Assembly: GCF_000307855.1 (NCBI RefSeq)
Contig: NZ_AJLR01000120.1
Location: forward strand, 1-64,000
From: Schinkia azotoformans LMG 9581
Lineage (GTDB): Bacteria > Bacillota > Bacilli > Bacillales > Bacillaceae_J
DNA: 64,000 nt
Direction: 5' to 3'
Below are positions 27,396-36,644 of the stretch, one piece after another; position 1 is the first letter of the stretch; each line of letters begins with the position of its first letter. Below the pieces are notes generated by a model, which ran no database searches, was not told the DNA's origin, and saw only the letters and a list, made by a program, of their open reading frames with translations. Made by a program: the position numbers and the translations under genes.

Positions 27396-29160
27396 GAACA
27401 AGAAAGTTGCTATTAACCCAATTCTTGCATCGGTCATTCAACGTCGTTTAAACGCCGTAACACATGATATGGCCAAAGTGCTGCAGCAGACATCCCGCTC
27501 CCCAGTGTTCAATGAGGCTGGTGATTTCGTAACAGGATTATTCGATCATCAAACGAGAATGATGGAGCAAAGTGCCAATATCCCCATCATTGGGTTCGGG
27601 GCTCAGCCAGCATTACCGTATATTATGGAGTTTTTCAAAGACGACCTTTATCCGGGAGACGTCATTGTCCACAATGATGTGTATGAAGGGGGAAATCAAA
27701 CCCATGATGTAGGAATCTATAAACCAGTTTTCTATCAAGATGAACTAGTAGGTTGGACAGTCAGTAAAGGGCATTTAACAGATTTAGGAGGTGCCACTGC
27801 TGGTGGTTATAATCCACAGCATACAGAAGTTTGGCAGGAAGCGATTCGGATTCCCGGTGTGAAAATCATTGAAAAAGGGAAGATCAGACGTGATGTATGG
27901 AAAATGCTGTTTGCCAATGTTCGGGTGAAAATCGTAGAAGAAGATGTAAAAGCGATGATAGGTGCATGTAATATTGGGGAACGTGGTCTATTAAAAGTAG
28001 TCGAAAAATATGGCTTGGAAACTTTCCGCAGCCACTTGGACTATATTATAGAAGCAACTGAAAAACAAACGAAAGAAATTATTCGCAGATGGAGACCTGG
28101 CACTTATTATGGTGTTAGCTATATGGTGTCAGATGGCGTTGACCCACTACGGAAATATAAAATTGCAGTTAAAATTACCATTAATGATGACGGAAAAGTA
28201 AAAATGGATTTTACAGGTACAGATAAACAGGCACCTGGATTTACAAATATGCCTCCTGCAGGAGCGAAAGCAGCATGTGCAATTGCATATTTAATGCTAA
28301 TTAATCCGGGAACAGAGATTGCCCAAAATGAAGGGTTATTTTCCTCATTGGATTGCTATTTTCCAAAGGGTAGTATATTAAATCCTAACTTCCCGGCAGC
28401 TACAATCGTTGGAAACCAAATTGCAGATGTTTTATTAGAGGCGATTATGAATGCGCTAAAAGATGCTGTACCTGATCAAGTGACAGCTGGCTGGTGTAAG
28501 GCCTGTCCACCAGTATTTACTGGAACAGATCCTCGTAAAAATGAACCCTACTTTGATTTTGGGTTTATGGCAAAAGGCGGTCAAGGTGCGTTGAAAGGAT
28601 TTGATGGTTTCAATGGAATCGGATTTGCCGGGGCGGCAGGTTGCATGAGATCACAGGATCCCGAAATGTTGGAAATAAAAGATCCTTTCTTCATGGAAGC
28701 GTATGAGTATTTGCCAGACTCTGCCGGTGCAGGGAAGTACCGTGGCGGGTATGGTACCTATGTGAAAATCCGCATCGATGGTGACAACAATGCCGTTGGA
28801 ACACTTGGTGATGGAATGGAATATGAGGGAGCTAAGTTACCACATGGATTATTTGGGGGCCGGGAAGGTATGAGTAATAATTATCTCCTCTATCTTCCTG
28901 ATGGAACTACACAAAAGGTAGGTTCCAAAGACATGGTATTCCAAGTGCCCAAAGGGACCTGGCTTGAAATGTATTGTGGCGGTGGCGGTGGCTACGGTTC
29001 ACCGATCTTGCGTGATATCAATAAGGTTCAAGAGGAAGTATCAGACGGACTTTTATCAATCGAGAAAGCGAAAAATGAGTATGGGGTAGAAGTGGACCCG
29101 AAGACAGGAAAAGTAAATCTCGAAGCTACTAATCTATTAAGAAAGCAATTGTTATCATAA
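27388..29160 (+). CDS. hyuB: Hydantoinase/oxoprolinase subunit B (HyuB family)
   Basis: This 590-aa subunit pairs with HyuA to hydrolyse a cyclic amide, lactam or imide with ATP. Conserved segments include GDVIVHNDVYEGGNQTHD, GHLTDLGGATAGG, DFTGTDKQAPGFTN and GGGGGYGSPILRD near the C-terminus. I chose the ATG at 27388, preceded by AGAGGTG and overlapping hyuA, over an earlier in-frame ATG inside hyuA. The HyuA-HyuB family also contains caprolactamase and N-methylhydantoinase. Confidence 0.9.
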   Translation: MSENKKVAINPILASVIQRRLNAVTHDMAKVLQQTSRSPVFNEAGDFVTGLFDHQTRMMEQSANIPIIGFGAQPALPYIMEFFKDDLYPGDVIVHNDVYEGGNQTHDVGIYKPVFYQDELVGWTVSKGHLTDLGGATAGGYNPQHTEVWQEAIRIPGVKIIEKGKIRRDVWKMLFANVRVKIVEEDVKAMIGACNIGERGLLKVVEKYGLETFRSHLDYIIEATEKQTKEIIRRWRPGTYYGVSYMVSDGVDPLRKYKIAVKITINDDGKVKMDFTGTDKQAPGFTNMPPAGAKAACAIAYLMLINPGTEIAQNEGLFSSLDCYFPKGSILNPNFPAATIVGNQIADVLLEAIMNALKDAVPDQVTAGWCKACPPVFTGTDPRKNEPYFDFGFMAKGGQGALKGFDGFNGIGFAGAAGCMRSQDPEMLEIKDPFFMEAYEYLPDSAGAGKYRGGYGTYVKIRIDGDNNAVGTLGDGMEYEGAKLPHGLFGGREGMSNNYLLYLPDGTTQKVGSKDMVFQVPKGTWLEMYCGGGGGYGSPILRDINKVQEEVSDGLLSIEKAKNEYGVEVDPKTGKVNLEATNLLRKQLLS

Positions 29161-29185
29161 CAAAGTGGTTGTTTTTGTAAGTTTT

Positions 29186-29237
29186 CCTAGTAAGGTGACA
29201 GGCCTTACAAACAAATTGTAGGAGTCTGTCACTTAGG
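29186..29237 (+). promoter_or_regulatory. Long imperfect stem-loop before the NCS1 permease gene
   Basis: CCTA-gta-AGgTGACAG on the left pairs with CTGTCACTTAGG on the right, and an inner stem CC(T)TACAA/TTGTAGG closes an ACAAA loop. There is no following T run, so this is not a normal terminator. It may act as an mRNA-processing or stability element between hyuB and the permease, or as a protein-binding leader. The role is inferred only. Confidence 0.4.
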
Positions 29238-29272
29238 AGAAATCAGATTCATTGGTAGAGAGGAGATTTCAG

Positions 29273-30685
29273 ATGTCACAAAAATTAGAAAACATGATGG
29301 AGGACTACTCGCTTGAGGCTGTTCCAGCTGAAATGAGGAGACCGTGGAAGGATCTTGCCGCTGTAGGTGTAGGAATTGGGTCCAGTCTTGCTGTATTACT
29401 CACTGGTGGGCTTGTAACGTTTATGGCTGGATTTTGGATGGGAATGCTCGCAGCATTTATAGCATTTCTTGTCAGTACTTTTTTCACCATATCATTAGGT
29501 GTGATCTCATTTCGCGACGGTTTTTCAAGCAATATCATTTCTAGGGCGTATGCTTTCGGCACAAGAGGTTCCGCCATCGGTTCCTTAATTTGGGCTTTTA
29601 TGATTATCGGTTTTCTTGGAATGGAAAGCGTATTAATAGGAAACTCGATATTCTTTTATTTTGATATAGAACCTACATTCACTATCAAGCTTATCTTTTA
29701 CTTAATTTTAACTGCTATCTGGATTGTCCTATCATTATTTGGTAATAAATTAGTTTCTCGTGTAGCAGAGATTATGATTCCTTTGCTGTTTTTAATGTTA
29801 CTTTTTATGGTGTTTTTATTAATGAAACAAGGCTCATTAGTAGAAGCAGTTACCCACGGTATTCTTGTTCCTAATATGACGACTAGTCAAGGCTTTGCAA
29901 TTGCCTTAAATGCTACGGTTGTTTTGGCAGGACTACTAGCAATTGTTGTTGCGGATTTTACAAGATTTTCAAAGTCAACTAAAGATGTCGTAAAAGTAAG
30001 TGTGGCTTCAAACTTCTCTCTATTTGGTGTGACGATGTTTTTTGGAGCGGTCATTACTTATTTCGGTTATCAATTAACTAACGATTATTTCTTAAAACAA
30101 GGAATGGATCCTGCTGCAGCAGGGATGGCTGCGATTACAAATCCGGGTATTACCCTAGTTCTAGCGGGAGGTTTTTGGGGGTTATTAACGATTATTTTTT
30201 CGCAGTCAAAAGTGCAGGTTGGGAATTCTTACGAAGGAGCGCTGGCGCTTGTTAACTTGTTTGATACTGCCTTCAATTGGAGACCTGGCAGAGCCGTGAT
30301 GGTTGTTTTAGCCAATATTATTTCGCTTATTTTCATCTTTGGAAACATCTTACATTATATTGAAGCGTTTTTAACAATTGGCAGTGTGTTGTTATGCGTG
30401 TGGGTAACGATTGTGTTAACAGATTATTATGTCGTAAGGGGAACATTGAAGTTTGGCCAAAAAGGTATTGTCAATCTTGACGACATTCCTGCGGTAAATT
30501 GGATTGGGTTACTTACGTTAGTTGTAAGTACCTTTACCGGTATGGCCTTTTACCAACAAAATTGGTTCCAAGTACCTTTTATAATCTCAACGGTATGTGC
30601 CTTTGTCCTATATCTTGGATTGAATTATTTAAAGAGCCAGTTTACTTCTTCTAAGAAAAATAATTTGAATAATATTTCAGGTTAA
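29273..30685 (+). CDS. NCS1-family permease (cytosine/purine/hydantoin/allantoin type)
   Basis: This 470-aa membrane protein has about 12 hydrophobic helices. The N-terminus PAEMRRPWKDLAAVGVGIGSSLA and ADFTRFSKSTKDV near helix 7 are typical of the nucleobase:cation symporter-1 family (CodB side). The ATG at 29273 follows GAGAGGAGATTT. It probably imports the nitrogen heterocycle handled by the upstream HyuAB and M24 proteins. The substrate is not determinable here. Confidence 0.82.
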   Translation: MSQKLENMMEDYSLEAVPAEMRRPWKDLAAVGVGIGSSLAVLLTGGLVTFMAGFWMGMLAAFIAFLVSTFFTISLGVISFRDGFSSNIISRAYAFGTRGSAIGSLIWAFMIIGFLGMESVLIGNSIFFYFDIEPTFTIKLIFYLILTAIWIVLSLFGNKLVSRVAEIMIPLLFLMLLFMVFLLMKQGSLVEAVTHGILVPNMTTSQGFAIALNATVVLAGLLAIVVADFTRFSKSTKDVVKVSVASNFSLFGVTMFFGAVITYFGYQLTNDYFLKQGMDPAAAGMAAITNPGITLVLAGGFWGLLTIIFSQSKVQVGNSYEGALALVNLFDTAFNWRPGRAVMVVLANIISLIFIFGNILHYIEAFLTIGSVLLCVWVTIVLTDYYVVRGTLKFGQKGIVNLDDIPAVNWIGLLTLVVSTFTGMAFYQQNWFQVPFIISTVCAFVLYLGLNYLKSQFTSSKKNNLNNISG

Positions 30686-30755
30686 TTTTCTAAACAAATT
30701 CATCAACTATATTTTTTAATATAAGAAATTTATTAAGAGCTGGGAGAGATGAAGG

Positions 30756-31997
30756 ATGTCCATTAATTTCGAATTAACAGCGGAGCAAAAGAAATGGAAG
30801 GAGCTTTGCAAAGAGTTGGCACAAGATTTTGCTTTACGTGCCGATGAGCATGACAGAAACCGCACTTCACCGGTTGAGAACTATCAAAAACTTTATGAAG
30901 CAGGCTTGTTTGGACTTACAATTCCAAAAAAATATGGAGGGCTTGGTTCTGGTTTTCTAGGTTATACAATTGCTATTGAGGAATTAGCACAAGGCTGTGC
31001 AGCAACAGCGATGTCATGGAATATGCATGCAGCAGGCACAGCAGCCATCATGGAAAATCCAGACATCCCCGAAGACAAGAAACAAGAAATCGCTGATCTT
31101 GTCATTAAGGAAGGGAAATTAATTTGTCAATCTGTATCAGAACCAACATCGTCCAGCTTAATCGGGCAATCATACACACCTTCATTGATCGCTAAAAAAG
31201 TAGATGGCGGCTATATATTAAACGGAAGGAAAGCGTTTGCATCAATGTTTGAAGCAAGTGATTATGTGTACATTTTCGCGCATCCAGAGGAAAGTTCAAA
31301 TCCGCAAAGCAGTATTGGCTTCTTCATCTCAACGAAATCAGAGGGAATTAATGTCATTGATGTATGGGACACGTTAGGAATGCGTGCCACTCGCAGTAAT
31401 ACAGTTGAATATAATGATGTTTTTGTACCGGAAAATGCTGTGCTCCATAAAACAGAGGCCTTTTTAGAATCATTCATCTTCAAAAATGCAGCTTGGGCAT
31501 TTGGAACATTTGCATCAATGTATTATGGAATTGGTCGCGGTATTGCAAATTGGGTGAAAGAAACGCTAACTACCCGTAAACCAAAAGGATATGCTCAGCC
31601 AATGGCTTATCATCCTGCAATGCGTTTACGTGCTGGAGAAATTTTCTCTGAAATGGAAGCGGCTAGATTAATGGTTTATTATGCAGCCTGGACACATGAT
31701 ACGAAAGGGCCTGGACCAGAAACGTACGCAGCTTGTCTGCGAGCTAAATATATTATGATGCAAGCAGTTAGCGCAACCGTTCGCTCAGCATCAATTGCTT
31801 GTGGTGCCCATGGATTAGTAAAAGGCTTACCGTTTGAAAGAATGGTTCGTGATGCGTTTACCGCACCAATTATGCCGCCGAACGAGGATGCGGTTCTTGA
31901 CCAAATCGCCGTTATCGATTTAGGACTTAATCCTGAAGATTTACCAGCATTCTTAAAGGAGGAAATTTGTAATGCAGAACCAGCAGAGATTAGCTAA
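30756..31997 (+). CDS. Acyl-CoA dehydrogenase family flavoprotein
   Basis: This 413-aa protein has the three ACAD domains: helical N-terminus (GLFGLTIPKKYGGLGSG), beta domain (SVSEPTSSS and GYILNGRKAFASMF) and a C-terminal helical part. In the usual catalytic Glu region it reads PNEDAVLDQIAVIDLGL, where a short-chain acyl-CoA dehydrogenase Glu is not obvious. The reaction could therefore be oxidation of a non-CoA substrate or a monooxygenase-like reaction. It overlaps the SDR gene by 26 nt, indicating strong coupling. Confidence 0.8.
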   Translation: MSINFELTAEQKKWKELCKELAQDFALRADEHDRNRTSPVENYQKLYEAGLFGLTIPKKYGGLGSGFLGYTIAIEELAQGCAATAMSWNMHAAGTAAIMENPDIPEDKKQEIADLVIKEGKLICQSVSEPTSSSLIGQSYTPSLIAKKVDGGYILNGRKAFASMFEASDYVYIFAHPEESSNPQSSIGFFISTKSEGINVIDVWDTLGMRATRSNTVEYNDVFVPENAVLHKTEAFLESFIFKNAAWAFGTFASMYYGIGRGIANWVKETLTTRKPKGYAQPMAYHPAMRLRAGEIFSEMEAARLMVYYAAWTHDTKGPGPETYAACLRAKYIMMQAVSATVRSASIACGAHGLVKGLPFERMVRDAFTAPIMPPNEDAVLDQIAVIDLGLNPEDLPAFLKEEICNAEPAEIS

Positions 31998-32751
31998 TAA
32001 GGTCGCAATTATTACTGGAGCAGGCAGCGGAATTGGCAGAGCAACAGCCCTAAGATTTGCTGAAGAAGGAGCAAAGTTAGTATTGAATGATATTAGCCAT
32101 GCTAGATTAGAAGAGGTAGCTGCAGAATTAGATTGTCCGGACAGATGTGAACTTGTAAGTGGTGACGTTTCTTCGGAAGCAACTGCACAATTATTGAAGG
32201 ATACAGCTCTAGAGAGTTTTGGACGGATTGATATTCTAGTTAATAACGCAGGTATTCATTGGATTCAAGATATAACCGAAACAACGGTGGATGATTTCGA
32301 TCACGTAATCAATGTTAATTTGAAAAGCATGTTTTTAAACTGTAAAAATGTCATCCCTGAAATGATTAAACAAGGGAATGGTGGAGCTATTGTTAATTTG
32401 AGTTCTGTTTCAGGCTATGTCGGCCAAGAAATGATGGGCAAGAGTACATTCCTATATAACATGACAAAGGCGGCGATTTTACAGATGAGCCGGTCACTGG
32501 CGACTCGCTATGCAAAAGAGGGCATTCGTGTTACTTGTGTTTCCCCAGGGGTGACAAAGACAAATCAAATTACAACTGAGCATACTTCGGATTTAGAAGG
32601 ATTTTGGCAGGCAGTTGAAGGGGTTCAACCGCTTGGAAGATACGCAGATCCAAGGGAAATTGCAAATTGTATCGTATTTTTAGCGTCTGATGAAGCGTCC
32701 TTTGTAACGGGCTCTTCCTTAGTCGTTGATGGTGGTTATTTAGCTCTTTAA
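31972..32751 (+). CDS. Short-chain dehydrogenase/reductase
   Basis: This 259-aa classical SDR has the NAD(P) motif TGAGSGIGRAT, NNAG in LVNNAGIHWIQD, and the catalytic Ser...Tyr-x3-Lys set (SSVSGY and YNMTK). AAGGAGGAAATTTGTA lies before the ATG, inside the end of the acyl-CoA dehydrogenase gene. In a Rieske dioxygenase cluster it could act as a cis-diol dehydrogenase, but other alcohol substrates are equally possible. Confidence 0.85.
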   Translation: MQNQQRLANKVAIITGAGSGIGRATALRFAEEGAKLVLNDISHARLEEVAAELDCPDRCELVSGDVSSEATAQLLKDTALESFGRIDILVNNAGIHWIQDITETTVDDFDHVINVNLKSMFLNCKNVIPEMIKQGNGGAIVNLSSVSGYVGQEMMGKSTFLYNMTKAAILQMSRSLATRYAKEGIRVTCVSPGVTKTNQITTEHTSDLEGFWQAVEGVQPLGRYADPREIANCIVFLASDEASFVTGSSLVVDGGYLAL

Positions 32752-32786
32752 TTACTGAACTATGAAAAATGAGGTAGGTGGAAATC

Positions 32787-34121
32787 ATGAATCAACAGAA
32801 TATAAATGAACACAATTGGGATGTACTCATTAAACATGATCGAGTTCATCAGAAATTGTATACTGATCCAACTATATTTGCAGAGGAAATGACGAAAATC
32901 TTTGGGATGACATGGGTTTATTTGGCTCATGAAAGTGAAGTGCCAAATGTAAATGATTATAAAACGGGCTACCTTGGCAGCCGCCCGATAATTGTTGTCA
33001 GGGATCGCAATGACGAGTTCCGGGTTTTGTTTAACCGCTGTACACACCGTGGGGCCACAGTTTGTCGCAATGATCGTGGTTCCGCCAAGGTGTTCACCTG
33101 CCCGTACCATGGCTGGAATTTTAAAAATAACGGAGAACTGGCTGGTGTACCATGGCCTAAAGCATACGGTGATGATTTTGATACTAGTGAATGGGGGTTG
33201 AAACAAGCGAGAGTGGAAAGCTACCGTGGCTTTATTTTTGGAACTTTAAATCTTAATGCTCCGAGTCTCGTCGACTATTTAGGTCCTGCTAGAGAATTAC
33301 TCGATCAATGGCTTGATCGTTATGATGGGAAGAAACTAGTAGTCGGCAACGCTCACCGCATGATCTATAAAGGAAATTGGAAATTAACGTATGATAACGC
33401 AGCGGATGGATACCATGTGTCTTTTTCACATCGTTCTTTATTTGAAACAGCGGGACGAATGGGAGAGGACAAGGATATGTCTTATTTTGCCGAAAGTCCG
33501 GATTATGGACCGATGGTTGTTCAATATCTTGGCAATGGCCATACGTTCATCGATCAACGTCCTAACTATAAAAATATTGGTGATTTCTGGAAACAACAGC
33601 GTCCGCAACCAGGCAGAGAAGTATATGAAGAAATGATTAGAGAGCGGTACCAAGAAGAAGCTGATGCCTTGTTAGATCAAGCGATCGGTGCTCAAATGAA
33701 TCTTAACATATTTCCAAACCTCTGCTTAATTGGAAATCAAATTCAAGTGATCCAGCCGTATGCGGTGGATAAGACAGAGTTGACCTGGTATTCAACGACG
33801 GTAGATGGGTTGCCGGAAGAAATCAATATGCTGAGAATGCGCACACAAGAGGATTTTCCTGCTTTTGGTGAGCCAGATGATATGACGAATTTTGAAGAAT
33901 GTCATCTTGGCTTAACGATTCCTGAGGTGGAATGGGTTCATACCGGTCGCGGCTTAGGAATACCGGATCGTCAAACAGTCGACGAACGTGGTGTTATCTC
34001 AGGTCCTGTTACAGATGAATTGCATATCCGTAATTATTATCAAGAGTGGAAACGACTTATGGGCCAGCCGTCACTAAAAACTCTTTGTGAAAATGTTAAA
34101 GGAGGTGTGTCATCAGTATGA
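32787..34121 (+). CDS. Rieske ring-hydroxylating oxygenase, alpha subunit
   Basis: This 444-aa catalytic subunit has a Rieske [2Fe-2S] site (Cys85, His87, Cys105, His108 in RCTHRG and CPYHGW). The mononuclear iron site DNAADGYHVSFSH gives Asn204, Asp207 (bridging), His210 and His215; a later Asp lies in DDMTNFEE. It is expected to insert O2 into an aromatic ring or oxidise an amine. The ATG at 32787 follows GAGGTAGGTGG. It overlaps the beta-subunit gene by 4 nt. No ferredoxin or reductase gene is adjacent. Confidence 0.9.
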   Translation: MNQQNINEHNWDVLIKHDRVHQKLYTDPTIFAEEMTKIFGMTWVYLAHESEVPNVNDYKTGYLGSRPIIVVRDRNDEFRVLFNRCTHRGATVCRNDRGSAKVFTCPYHGWNFKNNGELAGVPWPKAYGDDFDTSEWGLKQARVESYRGFIFGTLNLNAPSLVDYLGPARELLDQWLDRYDGKKLVVGNAHRMIYKGNWKLTYDNAADGYHVSFSHRSLFETAGRMGEDKDMSYFAESPDYGPMVVQYLGNGHTFIDQRPNYKNIGDFWKQQRPQPGREVYEEMIRERYQEEADALLDQAIGAQMNLNIFPNLCLIGNQIQVIQPYAVDKTELTWYSTTVDGLPEEINMLRMRTQEDFPAFGEPDDMTNFEECHLGLTIPEVEWVHTGRGLGIPDRQTVDERGVISGPVTDELHIRNYYQEWKRLMGQPSLKTLCENVKGGVSSV

Positions 34122-34696
34122 TAAAGGATAGTTCGAAAGTATCCTATTATATGAATGATGAATTCTACTCTGGACTGTTGGATGGATTGAAGGATTGGGA
34201 TACTGAAACGGGTAAAGCAACTCAAAAGGTATGCCGTGAAATTGAACAATTTTTGTTTCGTGAGTCACGATTAGTTGATGAAGGTAAACTGGAAGATTGG
34301 CTTGATTTGTTCGGTTTTGAATGCCTTTATTGGGTGCCGATTACACCTGGAGGTGGAAACCCACTGAAGGAAGTTTCCCATGCCTTTGATGACAGGAGAC
34401 GGCTTGAGGATCGAATTTATCGACTTCGTACCGGCTATGCTTATTCGCAAATTCCAGCTTCACGCACACTTCGGATGTTAAGTAACATCGAAGTATGGAA
34501 AGATGGCAAGGAGGATTTAGTTCGTGTACGGGCAAATTTCATGCTAACTGAGTTAAGAGCAGGCAAACAAAAACTATATTCCGGTTGGAATGGCTATCGT
34601 CTGAAAAAAGAAAATGGTGTATGGAAAATAAACGTTAAACAAGTTAATTTAATTGACAGCGACCAAGGTCATGAAAATATGACATTTATCCTCTAA
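34118..34696 (+). CDS. Rieske ring-hydroxylating oxygenase, beta subunit
   Basis: This 192-aa NTF2/SnoaL-fold structural subunit fits the ring-hydroxylating dioxygenase beta family. It has the N-terminal EIEQFLFRESRLVDEGKLEDWLDLF and the middle RIYRLRTGYAYSQIPASRTLRMLSNIE segments. Alpha-beta hetero-oligomers are typical of true aromatic dioxygenases, which argues against a simple alpha-only demethylase. Its ATG overlaps the alpha stop. Confidence 0.88.
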   Translation: MIKDSSKVSYYMNDEFYSGLLDGLKDWDTETGKATQKVCREIEQFLFRESRLVDEGKLEDWLDLFGFECLYWVPITPGGGNPLKEVSHAFDDRRRLEDRIYRLRTGYAYSQIPASRTLRMLSNIEVWKDGKEDLVRVRANFMLTELRAGKQKLYSGWNGYRLKKENGVWKINVKQVNLIDSDQGHENMTFIL

Positions 34697-34743
34697 AATA
34701 GACAGAAAATTACAAACATTTAATAAAAAAGGAGACGGTAAAA

Positions 34744-36252
34744 ATGAGAGAAATGTTAAAAATAAGTACTGAGGGTTTTATCTGGCGCCATAATTTATGG
34801 AATGAGGAGCAAGTAAATGCCATTCAGAGGATTCTCAAAACAATTGAGGAAAAAAATCTGCGCCTTATACGAGTTGCATGGGCTGACCAGCACGGTATTT
34901 CGAGAGCAAAAACATTAACAATCCCCGCTTTTATGAGTGCTCTTAAGGATGGCATTGATTTTAATACGGGTCCTCTCTTTTTTGATACAGCCAATGCGAT
35001 TGTGTTTAACCCGTTTATTAAAGGTGGCGGATTCGATCTTGAGGAATTGACGGGCTGTCCAAACTATACACTTGTACCAGACCCGCTTACGTTCAAGATT
35101 CTTCCTTGGGCTCCAAATACCGGTTGGATCTTATCGGATGCTTACTTAAAAACAGGTGAAATACTCCCGTTTGATAGCCGCCAAATTTGTCGTAAGGCAC
35201 TAAAAGAATTAAATGAAAAAGGCTATGACTTAGTTTCAGGACTTGAAGTAGAGTTTTCATTAACGAAAATAGTCAGTGATGAGATTAATCCAGAATTATT
35301 AGGAGCACCGGGCTCTCCTGGTCAGCCTCCCAAAGTTCGACCAGTGGCAAGAGGATACCAGTATCAGTTGGAAGCACATAATGATGAAATCGATGAGGTC
35401 ATTCAACTTATCGTCGAAAACATTGAAGCGCTTGGGCTACCATTACGTACGATTGAAGATGAGTGGGGACCTAGCCAAATTGAAGTAACATTTGCGCCTA
35501 TGCGTGGAATCGAAGCGGCAGATGCAATGCTGTTATTTAGAACAGCTGTTAAACAAATTTGTAAAAGACATGGCTATTTAGCAACGTTTATGTGCCGACC
35601 TTCCATCCCAGGATTTTTCTCAAGTGGTTGGCATTTGCATCAATCCTTAGTAGATGTGAATACAGGTGAGAATCTGTTTATGCCGGAAGTTGAAACAGAG
35701 TCATTATCTGTACTTGGAAAGCACTATACTGCGGGGATTTTGAAGAATGCTAGGGCGGCAACGGTATTTACAACACCAACGATTAATGGTTATAAGCGCT
35801 TCAAGCCGAATTCATTAGCGCCTGACCGTGCAGGATGGGGCGTTGACAATCGTGGAACGATGATTCGTGTTTTAGGAGGATATGGAGACAAGGCGACCCA
35901 TTTTGAAAATAGAGCTGGTGAACCAGCTGCGAATCCGTACTTATATTTTGCATCACAGATTTTTGCAGGATTAGATGGAATTGAAAATCGCTTAGATCCA
36001 GGACCTGCAAGTAGTGAAGCCTATATGGACCAGAGGGAATTGATTCCAAAAAGCCTGCAGGAAGCGGTAGATTCATTGCGTGAAAATGGAACATACCAAA
36101 ATAAGATGGGAAAGATGTTTGTTGATTATATCATCAGAATGAAGGAAAGTGAAATCTCTCGTTATATGGCATACGTAGAAAATGAGAAGGTTGAAGACTA
36201 TCAAAATATTGTAACAGAATGGGAGCATAAAGAGTATTTTGAAAACTTTTAA
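34744..36252 (+). CDS. Glutamine-synthetase-like gamma-glutamyl ligase
   Basis: This 502-aa protein has glutamine-synthetase motifs: GLEVEFSL, DEWGPSQIEVTFAP, SSGWHLHQS, NGYKRFKPNSLAPDRAGWGVDNRG and HFENRAGEPAANPY. Enzymes of this kind next to Rieske dioxygenases (TdnQ/AtdA1 in aniline degraders) ligate glutamate to an amine rather than to ammonia. The amine here is unknown. AAAAAAGGAGACGG precedes the ATG. A housekeeping nitrogen-assimilating role is unlikely given the setting and the divergence from bacillar GlnA. Confidence 0.82.
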   Translation: MREMLKISTEGFIWRHNLWNEEQVNAIQRILKTIEEKNLRLIRVAWADQHGISRAKTLTIPAFMSALKDGIDFNTGPLFFDTANAIVFNPFIKGGGFDLEELTGCPNYTLVPDPLTFKILPWAPNTGWILSDAYLKTGEILPFDSRQICRKALKELNEKGYDLVSGLEVEFSLTKIVSDEINPELLGAPGSPGQPPKVRPVARGYQYQLEAHNDEIDEVIQLIVENIEALGLPLRTIEDEWGPSQIEVTFAPMRGIEAADAMLLFRTAVKQICKRHGYLATFMCRPSIPGFFSSGWHLHQSLVDVNTGENLFMPEVETESLSVLGKHYTAGILKNARAATVFTTPTINGYKRFKPNSLAPDRAGWGVDNRGTMIRVLGGYGDKATHFENRAGEPAANPYLYFASQIFAGLDGIENRLDPGPASSEAYMDQRELIPKSLQEAVDSLRENGTYQNKMGKMFVDYIIRMKESEISRYMAYVENEKVEDYQNIVTEWEHKEYFENF

Positions 36253-36288
36253 TACTGATACTATCGATTTGAAAGTAGAGGTGGCAGG

Positions 36289-36564
36289 ATGATGACAGAA
36301 AGAGAACAAGCAAATATTGAAAATACGGATGTTGAATTACAAAAACAAATCCAACATCTTCAGAAAACCATTCAGATATACGAGCAGTTAGCTGAAGCAG
36401 TCCGCACCGCTGCAGTCATCGATAGAAGCATTTATACAGGTGAACGGGATAACGATTGGCTTTCCATAGATCGAGATGACTATGTCAAAATCATGGCTAT
36501 TATTTCTCAACTTGATATCTGGAAGCCTTGGAATCACACGATCCAACCGCGGATCACAAAGTAA
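36289..36564 (+). CDS. Unknown 91-aa protein in the Rieske/gamma-glutamyl cluster
   Basis: I do not recognise this protein. It is charged and mainly helical, with a Gln/Lys-rich N-terminal half that could form a short coiled coil (residues about 12-45) and a C-terminal segment with several aromatic residues (DYVKIMAIISQLDIWKPW). It has no signal or membrane segment. AGAGGTGGCAGG precedes two adjacent ATGs. It sits between the GS-like and GATase-like genes and may be a small partner of one of them. Confidence 0.6.
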   Translation: MMTEREQANIENTDVELQKQIQHLQKTIQIYEQLAEAVRTAAVIDRSIYTGERDNDWLSIDRDDYVKIMAIISQLDIWKPWNHTIQPRITK

Positions 36565-36571
36565 ATTAGAT

Positions 36572-36605
36572 TCCCATCAGGGAGCTCCTCTGATGGGGGT
36601 TTTAT
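36572..36605 (+). terminator. Intrinsic terminator before the GATase-like gene
   Basis: CCCATCAG (36573-36580) pairs with CTGATGGG (36590-36597), and GGTTTT follows. It lies between the 91-aa gene and the GATase-like gene, so transcription of the downstream genes may be partly attenuated or may depend on readthrough. Confidence 0.65.
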
Positions 36606-36644
36606 CTGTTTATATCGAGATTATAAATGAAGGAGTGGGAATGG

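Noticed and set aside
29186-29237. Reading the permease leader hairpin as a known purine, guanidine or preQ1 riboswitch
   Set aside because: None of the conserved core bases of those classes is visible, and the element is a simple stem-loop.
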